From the NCBI GenBank assembly GCA_900765095.1, contig CAAFRB010000008.1:1-43594 (forward strand): DNA of 43,594 nt, in the 5' to 3' direction. The stretch's first letter is position 1. The number at the start of each line of letters is the position of its first letter. The stretch is from Clostridia bacterium (GTDB taxonomy: Bacteria; Bacillota; Clostridia; TANB77; UBA1234). The translations under genes and the position numbers were made by a program. Positions 33,920-41,494 of the stretch are shown here, piece by piece. The notes under the pieces are model-generated. The model ran no database searches, was not told the DNA's origin, and saw only the letters and a program-made list of their open reading frames with translations.

Positions 33920-35410
33920 TTGGATCAAGCACAAGAAACAACAATCGCACTAGCTGTTTTTACCATTTGGATAACATTTTTATACATAAGAGTATTTGAT
34001 AAAACAGTAAAAAAATACATATTAAGCATTGGCATATTGCTAATATTTTGGATGACTATAAAAATTATCAGATGTGATAGTAATGGATTAGTGAGCGATA
34101 TTTTATGGTATTTATATTATTTACCGCTAATATTTATTCCTACACTATATTACGAATGTAGTAGGCAGATAATGAACTTAAAAAGTAAGAAAAATCTTAT
34201 AATAATACCAACAATATCAACACTACTTTTTTTATTAGTATTAACTAACAACATCCACAATTTAGTATTTAAAATACCAGTTCAGGAAAATAAAAATTAT
34301 ACATATAATATTGGATATTATGCCATATACACATGGATAATTTTATTACTTGTAGTAGCACTAAAAAATCTATTAAAATATAACAAAGAAAAAAGAACAA
34401 GAAATTTATTAATTATTTCTACAATTATACTTGGAGGAGTTTTATATACAATACTTTACAACATAGGTGTGTTTGCAAATAGTGGAAGTAATATGCCTTT
34501 AGTAATGGGAGTTTTATTTTGCATAGCATTGGAGTTGTTTTTCGATTTCGATTTGATTCCTAATAATTATAGATACAAAAAATATTTTAAAGACTCAAGT
34601 TTGCCACTTGAAATTATATCAAATGATGGTGAAAAAATAATAAAAACAAATTACTATATAGAAACAGAAAAAAGTATAATAGATGATATAAAATGCAAAA
34701 AATGCAAAGAAAAATACAAAAAAGAAAATAGAATTCAAAGTGTAAAAAAAATATATGGAGGATATGCCGTAGAAGAAAAAGATTTAGCAAAAATAAAAAA
34801 ACTCAAAGAAACATTGCAAAAAGCTAACAAAGAGCTATTAAAACAAGAGCAAGTTTTAAAAGCTCAAAAAAAATTAAAACAAAAAACCTATGAGTTAAAA
34901 ATAAAAAATGAAGTAGTAGAAACATTAGATAATGCAATATTTGAAAAGAAAAAACAAATAAATCAAATACTAGGTGAAATGCAAACATTTGATAAAGAAA
35001 AAATGTATTATATAAAATTACTCATAGACTATTGTAAACGCATGAGTTGTTTAATAATATCAAATTACAACGGAGAAAAATACAATTCGAAACGATTAAA
35101 ACTAATACTATCTGAACTATTAGAAGATGCTAAAGCACTAGAAGTAAACGGAAGTGTACAAAATAGCGAATTTGAATTAGAAAGTGAAACAACAATTAGA
35201 ATATATAACGCAATATTTGAAACAATAACAAACATAAAAAAAACATATTTTGTACTAAATATAACAGAAAAAGAAGACTATATAGAATTAAAATATGTGT
35301 TTGATAAAAAGATAACAAACTTAAAAGAGAAAATAAAACAGGAATTAGAGGCAAAAGAAGAACTATTAGAAGATGAGACAATCTTAATAATAAACATAAA
35401 TAAAAACTAA
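33920..35410 (+). CDS. 7TM sensor protein with degenerate histidine-kinase C-terminus
   Basis: A 496-residue protein. Residues 1-215 hold seven membrane helices like the histidine-kinase N-terminal 7TM sensor domain. A short PAS-like piece (LEIISNDGEKIIKTN) follows at about 230-265, with two Cys-rich turns (KCKKCKEKY), then a long Lys/Glu-rich coiled coil (about 285-350). The C-terminal part can be laid beside the next gene's kinase: YNAIFETITNIKKTYFVLNI against FFEIIREAVTNAIRHANSTE. The N-box is degraded, no phospho-acceptor His is evident, and the ATP-lid and G-boxes are absent. It may be a pseudokinase sensor signalling through the neighbouring kinase. The start is TTG 33920, after AAGGGGGA. 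Codon use is very A-rich, like the next gene. Confidence 0.75.
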   Translation: MDQAQETTIALAVFTIWITFLYIRVFDKTVKKYILSIGILLIFWMTIKIIRCDSNGLVSDILWYLYYLPLIFIPTLYYECSRQIMNLKSKKNLIIIPTISTLLFLLVLTNNIHNLVFKIPVQENKNYTYNIGYYAIYTWIILLLVVALKNLLKYNKEKRTRNLLIISTIILGGVLYTILYNIGVFANSGSNMPLVMGVLFCIALELFFDFDLIPNNYRYKKYFKDSSLPLEIISNDGEKIIKTNYYIETEKSIIDDIKCKKCKEKYKKENRIQSVKKIYGGYAVEEKDLAKIKKLKETLQKANKELLKQEQVLKAQKKLKQKTYELKIKNEVVETLDNAIFEKKKQINQILGEMQTFDKEKMYYIKLLIDYCKRMSCLIISNYNGEKYNSKRLKLILSELLEDAKALEVNGSVQNSEFELESETTIRIYNAIFETITNIKKTYFVLNITEKEDYIELKYVFDKKITNLKEKIKQELEAKEELLEDETILIININKN

Positions 35411-35429
35411 TTTATGAAAAAATAAAATA

Positions 35430-35488
35430 TACTGCCAACAATGTCGAGGAGCTTAGGTGTGCTCCATAAAAATCAATTGATAGCAGTA
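35430..35488 (+). other. Hairpin-forming intergenic stretch between sensor and kinase
   Basis: TACTGC (35430-35435) pairs with GCAGTA (35483-35488), enclosing GGAGC and GCTCC arms near 35447-35465. No T-run follows, so it is not a clear terminator; it may tune expression between the two genes. Confidence 0.35.
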
Positions 35489-35554
35489 CACTAAAATAAA
35501 GTAAAAAATATTATAATTAGTGAACAAAATCAAACTAAAAGAAGGAGGATAAAA

Positions 35555-36682
35555 ATGTCATTAGCTTTGTTAATACTATGTTTAGTGATAGTGATACAAA
35601 TTTTAAAAATAATAATTAAGACAAACATAATTGACAAAAAGTTAATAGATTATAATTGTGAATATATAGTATTAACAATTGCTTTTTTTGCAACATTTTT
35701 TAGAAAAGAAATTGATGAACATCTTTTGATAACAATTTCAATAATTTGCGTAATATATGAAATTTTTTCTGTAATATATGCATATTATAACTACATAAAA
35801 AAAGAAAAGCTAAACAATCTTTCAATAAAAAACATAGTAGATTCATCAAATATAGGAATACTAGTACTAAGAAACAATAAAAAAGTGCTTATCAATAGTG
35901 CAATGAATAAAATATTAGAAAGAATCAATATAAAAGATAGTTACATAAAAAACATAAATAAAAAAAGCATTGAGAAAATAGGCGAAGATTATATACTAAA
36001 AGTAGATGAAAATTTTTATTTGTTTAATATAAACCAAAACGAAATAATTGCATTTGATGTGACAGAAGAATACGAGCTTCAATGTGAGCTAAATAAACAA
36101 AATGAAAAAATAATGCAAAATAATAAAGAACTTATAGATAGCATAGAAAATATAGAAAAATACGAAAAAGAAAAAAATTTACTAGAACTAAAAAACAAAT
36201 ATCACGATTTATTAGGTCAAAACCTTTCAATATTACAACAATACTTAAACAGATCTAACATAGCAAAAGATAATTTAGAAGAAATAAAATACATGATAAA
36301 AGAAATGTTCATAGACATAAAAGAGATAAAAAGCTCAAAAGATAAACTAAACGAATTGATAGAAATTCATAATAAAAGTGGAACGAAAATATTATTAGAA
36401 GGAAAATTACCACAAAATGAAGAAAAAGCCATTGCTTTTTTTGAAATAATAAGAGAAGCAGTAACAAATGCGATAAGGCACGCCAATAGTACTGAAGTGT
36501 ATATAAAAATCAAAGACGACACAGAACATACAAAAATGACAATAAGAAACAATGGTAAAAAGCCAAAAGCAGAAATAATAGAAAACGAAGGCATAAAAGG
36601 TATGAGAAGAAAAATAGCACAAATAGGTGGAAAAATAGAGATTATAACAAAACCAGAATTTTTAATAAATATAGAAATATAA
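35555..36682 (+). CDS. Sensor histidine kinase (HisKA_3-like, NarX/LiaS group)
   Basis: A 375-residue kinase. Two or three N-terminal membrane helices (2-20, 36-50, 57-80), a PAS-like domain (about 90-170; SSNIGILVLRNNKKVLINS), a coiled coil (172-212), then the phospho-acceptor H217 in KNKYHDLLGQNLSIL. The HATPase domain has N-box FFEIIREAVTNAIRHA (Asn305), RNNGKKP and the glycine motif GIKGMRRKIAQIGGKIEI. This fits kinases that phosphorylate NarL-type regulators. AAGGAGGA precedes ATG 35555. The regulator is encoded convergently just downstream. Confidence 0.85.
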   Translation: MSLALLILCLVIVIQILKIIIKTNIIDKKLIDYNCEYIVLTIAFFATFFRKEIDEHLLITISIICVIYEIFSVIYAYYNYIKKEKLNNLSIKNIVDSSNIGILVLRNNKKVLINSAMNKILERINIKDSYIKNINKKSIEKIGEDYILKVDENFYLFNINQNEIIAFDVTEEYELQCELNKQNEKIMQNNKELIDSIENIEKYEKEKNLLELKNKYHDLLGQNLSILQQYLNRSNIAKDNLEEIKYMIKEMFIDIKEIKSSKDKLNELIEIHNKSGTKILLEGKLPQNEEKAIAFFEIIREAVTNAIRHANSTEVYIKIKDDTEHTKMTIRNNGKKPKAEIIENEGIKGMRRKIAQIGGKIEIITKPEFLINIEI

Positions 36683-36715
36683 AAAGCCCCCTTAGCAAAT
36701 TTTAGGGGGCTTTTT
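36681..36715. terminator. Bidirectional terminator between kinase and regulator genes
   Basis: AAAAAGCCCCCT (36681-36692) pairs perfectly with AGGGGGCTTTTT (36704-36715) around 11 bases. It overlaps the stop region of both convergent genes. Confidence 0.9.
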
Positions 36716-37349
36716 ATATTTCTGGTTCATCGAGATTTGTAACAATAAGTCCATTAGAAATACAATAAACGGCAAGCTTTGTTAAATTATCATAACCCGT
36801 TTTAGCATAAATGGATGATATGTGTGTTTTTAATGTGCTAGTTGAAATTCCAAGAGAATTAGCAACATCTTTTCTGTCTAACAACTTGCAATATTTAGTT
36901 AAAACCAAAAGCTCTGTGCTAGTTAAATCTTGAAGAATTGCAGTTTCGTAAGGTAAAGTTTTTTCGTTTGGGTAGATAGAATAACCGTCTAAAGTATTTT
37001 TAATTGCGGTTATAAGAGTTTCTTTGGTAACACTCTTGTAAATAAAACTATCAATATTAAATTCTTTAGCCTCATTTACAAAATTTATATCCATAATTCC
37101 AGTCATAATAATTATTTTTATTTCAGGAAAAGTCTCTTTTAAAATTTTAGAATAAGCAATTCCATTTGAATTATTTTCGGTACAAATGTCCATTAAAACG
37201 AGGTCTGGCTTATATTCTTTACAAACTTCAAAAACATCTTTAGCATCACTTAATGTAGCCACAACATTAAAGACTTTTTCATTTTCAAGAGAATCTTTAA
37301 TCATATCCCTTAAAAGTTTATGATCTTCAACGATAACAATATTATACAA
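36714..37349 (-). CDS. NarL/LuxR-family response regulator
   Basis: A 211-residue DNA-binding regulator. The receiver domain (1-120) has IVIVEDHKLLRDMI with the acidic pair at 8-9, phospho-acceptor D54 (LVLMDICTENN), a Thr near 83 (IMTGIMD) and Lys near 106 (IYKSVTKE). The C-terminal HTH (about 140-205) reads LTSTELLVLTKYCKLLDRKD, SLGISTSTLKTHISSIYAKTG. The start is TTG 37349, preceded by GGGGGAA. It is convergent to the kinase, its likely partner, and divergent from the SLH gene at 37605, a possible target. Confidence 0.88.
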   Translation of the reverse strand: MYNIVIVEDHKLLRDMIKDSLENEKVFNVVATLSDAKDVFEVCKEYKPDLVLMDICTENNSNGIAYSKILKETFPEIKIIIMTGIMDINFVNEAKEFNIDSFIYKSVTKETLITAIKNTLDGYSIYPNEKTLPYETAILQDLTSTELLVLTKYCKLLDRKDVANSLGISTSTLKTHISSIYAKTGYDNLTKLAVYCISNGLIVTNLDEPEI

Positions 37350-37604
37350 AACACTTCCCCCTTTACAACTTTGACTAGTATTTTAACATAATATTTGAAC
37401 AAATAAAAGTGGTTTTAAAAATATAGTAAATGTTTATGATAAAATTGACCTAATTGGTTAAAAAAAATACATTTTTTGTCCTTTTGGGTGGATAGTCTTT
37501 TTTGTGTCAATATGTTATAAATTATATAGATGTCTGTATAATGAAGACTTTTACAAAACTAATAAGAGCCTTCATTACAAAAATAATAAAAGGAGGGAAT
37601 GATT

Positions 37605-39314
37605 TTGAAGAAAATCAAAAAAAGTATAGCATTATTATTATTGTTGACAGTTTTAGCAGTGCCAGGAGTGGTTAATGCAAAAAGGGTTTATCCAAACGGG
37701 AAAGGGTCTTATATGTATCCTAGCACTGGTACAGTAACAACAATAGAAAACGTTGCTGTAACAATAACAGAACCAGTATATGGGGGAAAAGTAGACAGAT
37801 CTCCAAATTTAGGAACAGATAAGTTAAAAGTAAATTACTTATATTGGTTTGATAAAAATGGTTCATCATACACAAAGGACACATTTGAAGAAGGCAGATA
37901 TAGTTTACGCGTATGGCTACTTTCTACTGATAATAGTAAATATCAAATATCTGAAAACTTAAAAGCAACAATAAACGGAGAGAATGCTACAACATTCGCA
38001 AAATCAGGTGTGTACTACGTAGAAAGAGAGTTTTTCATAGAAAAAACCGCAACAGAAATAAAAGAAGTAAAACTAAATGTTTCAAACATTGAATTAGGCA
38101 AAAAAGTTTCTGACTGTAAAGTAACAGTACCATCAGATGCACCTTATACAGCTGAATTAGAAATGTATGAAAATACACCAACGAGTGTTCCAAGGTTAGA
38201 AGAAGACCATGTATTTGCAAGTGGTAAAAAGTATCGTGTTTTGGTTAATTTATTTGCAAAAGATGGATATGCATTTGCAAAGGACTTAAAGGGAACAATA
38301 AACGATATCGCAGAAACAAGATATAGCAAAATAGATGGTAAACACAGAATGGTAGTAGATATAGTTTTACCTGAGGTAGAAGTAGTAGAAGAAATAAAAG
38401 AAGTAAAAGTAAAAGTTTCAAATCTTGAAACAGGAAAAAAAGCTTCTGACTGTAAACTAACAATTCCATCAGGAGCTCCATATACAGCTGAAATGGAAAT
38501 AGATATAAAAGATGACGCAAAAGCTACTTTGAAAATGATGGATCCAAGTGATGAATTTGAAGCTGAGAAAAACTACCGTGTAACAGTAGAATTATATGCA
38601 AAAGATGGATACACATTTGCCAAAGACCTTAAAGGAACAATTAATGGTATAAAAGAAACAAAATATGTAACAATCTCAAATAAAAATAGAATATATGTAG
38701 ATGTAGTTATGCCAAAAATAGAAGAATCTGAAGAATCTGAAGAATCTGAAGAATCTGAAGAATCTGAAGAATACACATGGTCAAAAGCATCAGAATGGGC
38801 AGAACCAGAACTAAAAGAAGCAAGCAAAGAAAATTTGATTCCAGAAATATTTGATGAAGCAAATTTAACTAAAAACATAACAAGAAAAGAATTTGCACAC
38901 ACAGTAGTAAAAATGTATGAAAAAATTACAGGACAAAAGGCTGTTCCAATTGCTAAGAATCCATTTACTGACACTAAAGATGAAGAAGTATTAAAAGCAT
39001 ATAATATTGGAATAACAAATGGTACATCAGACACAACATTTTCACCAGATGATCTAATCACAAGAGAGCAAATGGCAACAATGATGACAAGAGCATTAAC
39101 AAAAGCAGGTAAAGACACATCAAGACCAGAATCAGCTAAATTATTTGCAGACGATTCAGAATTTAGTGAATATGCAAAAGATAGCATATATTACATGTCT
39201 TCTATAGAAATAATAAAAGGTGTAGGAGAAAACAAATTTGATGCAAAAGGAAACGCATCTAGAGAACAAGCATTAGCAATCTCAATCAGATGTGTAAAAA
39301 AATTAAATAAATAA
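37605..39314 (+). CDS. Secreted protein with two internal repeat domains, EES linker and C-terminal SLH domains
   Basis: A 569-residue wall-associated protein. The start is TTG 37605, giving MKKIKKSIALLLLLTVLAVP: AGGAGGGA (37591-37598) leaves 6 bases to it and none to ATG 37599. The signal peptide ends near VNA (about residue 26). Two homologous domains of about 105 residues follow: one from LNVSNIELGKKVSDCKVTVP to DIVLPEVE, the other from VKVSNLETGKKASDCKLTIP to DVVMPKIE; both contain AKDGY-FAKDLKGTIN. Each keeps one Cys in SDCK. A linker of five EES repeats leads to two or three SLH units (ITRKEFAHTVVKMYE; AYNIGITNGTSDTTFSPDDL; MSSIEIIKGVGENKFDAKG). The repeat domains have no name I recognise. 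It may be controlled by the divergent response regulator. Confidence 0.85.
   Translation: MKKIKKSIALLLLLTVLAVPGVVNAKRVYPNGKGSYMYPSTGTVTTIENVAVTITEPVYGGKVDRSPNLGTDKLKVNYLYWFDKNGSSYTKDTFEEGRYSLRVWLLSTDNSKYQISENLKATINGENATTFAKSGVYYVEREFFIEKTATEIKEVKLNVSNIELGKKVSDCKVTVPSDAPYTAELEMYENTPTSVPRLEEDHVFASGKKYRVLVNLFAKDGYAFAKDLKGTINDIAETRYSKIDGKHRMVVDIVLPEVEVVEEIKEVKVKVSNLETGKKASDCKLTIPSGAPYTAEMEIDIKDDAKATLKMMDPSDEFEAEKNYRVTVELYAKDGYTFAKDLKGTINGIKETKYVTISNKNRIYVDVVMPKIEESEESEESEESEESEEYTWSKASEWAEPELKEASKENLIPEIFDEANLTKNITRKEFAHTVVKMYEKITGQKAVPIAKNPFTDTKDEEVLKAYNIGITNGTSDTTFSPDDLITREQMATMMTRALTKAGKDTSRPESAKLFADDSEFSEYAKDSIYYMSSIEIIKGVGENKFDAKGNASREQALAISIRCVKKLNK
38721..38765 (+). repeat. Five tandem copies of a 9-bp unit
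   Basis: GAAGAATCT repeats five times perfectly, encoding Glu-Glu-Ser, with a partial sixth. Because the unit is 9 bp, slippage would change linker length without breaking frame. Confidence 0.95.
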
Positions 39315-39362
39315 TATTTTGAAAATTTGGGGACGAAGGAAAAACGTGTAAATTTGGGATGG

Positions 39363-39391
39363 AGAAAAGACAACAACTTTTGTCGTTTTTT
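39363..39391 (+). terminator. Probable terminator after the SLH gene / attenuator before ccdA
   Basis: GAAAAGACAA pairs with TTGTCGTTTT (one bulged G), followed by a T-run. It lies between the SLH gene and ccdA. Confidence 0.5.
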
Positions 39392-39395
39392 CTCG

Positions 39396-39420
39396 CTCCT
39401 TTAATTTATGAATAAAGGAG
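39396..39420 (+). promoter_or_regulatory. Hairpin sequestering the ccdA ribosome-binding site
   Basis: CTCCTTTA (39396-39403) is the perfect complement of TAAAGGAG (39413-39420), which holds the Shine-Dalgarno sequence 9 bases before the ccdA ATG. The 9-base-loop hairpin would mask it and lower translation. Confidence 0.6.
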
Positions 39421-39429
39421 AGTGAAAGA

Positions 39430-40065
39430 ATGGAATTTTTATTCACGTTTTTAGAAGGAATTGCAAGTTTTATTTCTCCGTGTGTTTTACCAATGTTACC
39501 AATATACATTTCTTATTTTGCTGGAAAAGAAGATTCGAAAACGAGCAGGGCATTACTTAATTCTATTGGATTCGTGATTGGCAATACAATTATATTTATT
39601 TTATTTGCTATTATTGCAAGTTATGCGGGGGCACTAGCTTTAGGGATACAAAAATATATTAAGATTTTATTTGGAGTTGTAATTATTATACTTGGGCTAA
39701 ACTATATGGGAATACTTAAAATAAAGTTTTTAAATAAAGAAATTGGAATAAAAAAGAAAATTGATGATTTTACATTTTTCAAAACAATATTATTTGGAAT
39801 GATGTTTTCAATAAGTTGGACACCATGTATAGGCTCTTTTTTAGGGTCAGCATTACTTTTAATTGCGAACAAGCAAAATATTCTACAAGGCATATTATTG
39901 ATGCTGGTATATTCTATAGGTTTTGGAATACCATTTATAATTTCGGCAGTCTTGATTGAAAAATTAAAAAACTTTTATAATCTCATAAAGAAAAACTATA
40001 AAACAATCAAAATAATTTCAGGAATTATTTTGATTGTAATGGGTGTATACGTAATATTTATTTAA
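39430..40065 (+). CDS. ccdA: CcdA-type thiol-disulfide transporter
   Basis: A 211-residue membrane protein with six helices that passes electrons from cytoplasmic thioredoxin to extracytoplasmic redox proteins. The paired cysteines sit in SFISPCVLPMLPIY (near 18) and SWTPCIGSF (near 134), the family signature. The next gene, 17 bases downstream, encodes a membrane-anchored thioredoxin, its natural electron acceptor. Confidence 0.92.
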   Translation: MEFLFTFLEGIASFISPCVLPMLPIYISYFAGKEDSKTSRALLNSIGFVIGNTIIFILFAIIASYAGALALGIQKYIKILFGVVIIILGLNYMGILKIKFLNKEIGIKKKIDDFTFFKTILFGMMFSISWTPCIGSFLGSALLLIANKQNILQGILLMLVYSIGFGIPFIISAVLIEKLKNFYNLIKKNYKTIKIISGIILIVMGVYVIFI

Positions 40066-40082
40066 AAGGGAGATGAAAAAGC

Positions 40083-40499
40083 ATGAATAAAAAATTTTGT
40101 GGAATAATTGCGATTTGTTTAATAGTAGTGTTACTACTAACTTCAAAAACAATATTTAAAAAAGAAGAAAATCAGCAAGGAGAACAAAGTGGATTTGTAC
40201 AAGAAATTGCATCAAGTGAGTTTGAAAACGAAGTATTAAATAGTGACAAAAAGGTTTTGGTAGATTTTTATGCGACGTGGTGTGGTCCTTGCAAAATAAT
40301 TTCTCCAATAATCGAAGAAGTTGCTAAAGAAAACCCAGAAGTAAAATTTGTAAAAGTAGATATTGATGCCAATCAGGAACTTGCTGAAAAATATGAAGTG
40401 GTCTATATTCCAACCTTAGTTGTTATTGAAAACGGAAAAGAAATTACAAAAAGTGTTGGAGCAATAAGTAAAGAAGAAATATTAAATTTAATAAAATGA
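40083..40499 (+). CDS. Membrane-anchored thioredoxin-like protein
   Basis: A 138-residue protein with an N-terminal signal anchor (6-21) and an extracytoplasmic thioredoxin fold (about 40-138). The active site is FYATWCGPCK (about 60-69) and the cis-Pro motif is YIPTLVV. With CcdA it forms a two-gene module reducing disulfides outside the membrane, for example in cytochrome maturation or spore-coat and envelope proteins; the target is unknown. Its stop codon (40497-40499) lies inside a REP-like repeat. Confidence 0.92.
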   Translation: MNKKFCGIIAICLIVVLLLTSKTIFKKEENQQGEQSGFVQEIASSEFENEVLNSDKKVLVDFYATWCGPCKIISPIIEEVAKENPEVKFVKVDIDANQELAEKYEVVYIPTLVVIENGKEITKSVGAISKEEILNLIK

Positions 40500-40529
40500 G
40501 AAACAAATAGGGACATTCCTTTTTGTTAA
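40496..40529 (+). repeat. Half copy of the REP-like repeat
   Basis: The 34 bases match the left half of the inverted repeat at 33827-33860 almost perfectly (core AAACAAATAGGGACATTCC). There is no right arm here. It overlaps the thioredoxin stop codon. Confidence 0.8.
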
Positions 40530-40567
40530 GATGTTAAAGCGAAAGTGGTGCTAAGGAGGGAAATGGT

Positions 40568-40918
40568 ATGAAGTGGTGGACGTTTGCAATAGTTTTTATA
40601 TTGATATTATTTGCTATATTCTATATTGTAAAGAATAAAAAAATAAAAATTGACATACTTGATGGTGACGGAATGGTATATAAGGGACATTCGACAAGTG
40701 AATTAGAAGAAATGGCACTAATATATTACACAAAAAAATACAACTACAAACCATCACATGCAGAAGCATTTGTTGACGAAAAAGATGAGAATATAATAAA
40801 CATACATTTATATGATATTGTAGATGACCACACTACAACTGTTGATTGGTATGCAGTAGACAAATATACAGCAGAAGGAACCAATATCCTTGGCGAAGAA
40901 GTAGATTTGATGGAATAA
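40568..40918 (+). CDS. Small membrane-anchored hypothetical protein
   Basis: A 116-residue protein with an N-terminal membrane helix (3-21) and an outer or inner soluble domain of alternating strands and one helix (SELEEMALIYYTKKYNYKPS; ENIINIHLYDIVDD; TVDWYAVDKYTAEG). I do not recognise it; the soluble fold is small and acidic, a little like NTF2/PepSY-type domains, but that is a guess. AAGGAGGGA lies before ATG 40568. The next gene starts 26 bases later. Confidence 0.75.
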   Translation: MKWWTFAIVFILILFAIFYIVKNKKIKIDILDGDGMVYKGHSTSELEEMALIYYTKKYNYKPSHAEAFVDEKDENIINIHLYDIVDDHTTTVDWYAVDKYTAEGTNILGEEVDLME

Positions 40919-40944
40919 TACAAAAACAGAAAGGAGGATAAGAA

Positions 40945-41445
40945 GTGTCGAATTTTAAAACGGAAACATTTGAATTTAGTGAAATACCAAGCACATTGGA
41001 TGAACTAAAATCGTTACCGGAAGCTAAATTAGAAACGCCGTTTATGACAGCAGCACTAACAGTTTTAGCTTTGTGCAGATACGAAAAAGATGTTAATAGT
41101 GCAATAGAGATGATAAATTTTCTAAAAGGGCCTGTGGATTTAACAGAATATGATAAACAATTTTTAAGAGATAGGCTTAAAGGAAAGTCTTACGTTCCAA
41201 GATCATATTTTGAAGGAACTAGCCCAGAAAATGATTATACACCACCAGTTCCACTTACGATTAAAGTTTTTGAATATGCTTATTCGTATAGTGAAGATGG
41301 TTATGCAATGCTTGAGATTCGTTCATCTGGAGCAGACAGTCCAAGGCAAATAAAATTAAGAAAGAAAGGTAACGAATGGTTTTTGTGGCAACAATATTTA
41401 TTGCCTGATATTAGAACACCAAAAAAAGATGATGCGTGGGCTTAA
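40945..41445 (+). CDS. Hypothetical protein, possibly DUF6935
   Basis: A 166-residue soluble protein. The N-terminal half is helical (LDELKSLPEAKLETPFMTAA, YEKDVNSAIEMINFLKG, YDKQFLRDRLKGKSYVPRSY); the C-terminal half is beta (PLTIKVFEYAYSYSEDGYAM, SPRQIKLRKKGNEWFLWQQY) and ends near LLPDIRTPK. It resembles the DUF6935 group of Clostridia proteins, with moderate confidence; function unknown. The start is GTG 40945, with AAAGGAGGA upstream. It lies between a membrane protein and a secreted protein with short gaps. Confidence 0.75.
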   Translation: MSNFKTETFEFSEIPSTLDELKSLPEAKLETPFMTAALTVLALCRYEKDVNSAIEMINFLKGPVDLTEYDKQFLRDRLKGKSYVPRSYFEGTSPENDYTPPVPLTIKVFEYAYSYSEDGYAMLEIRSSGADSPRQIKLRKKGNEWFLWQQYLLPDIRTPKKDDAWA

Positions 41446-41494
41446 AAAGGTATATAAAAATTTGCAAATAAAAATAATTAAGGAGGTTTTAATT

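Noticed and set aside
37350..37598. Convincing regulator-binding site or promoter for the SLH gene at 37605
   Set aside because: A TATAAT lies at 37537-37542 but no good -35 or clear palindrome is visible.
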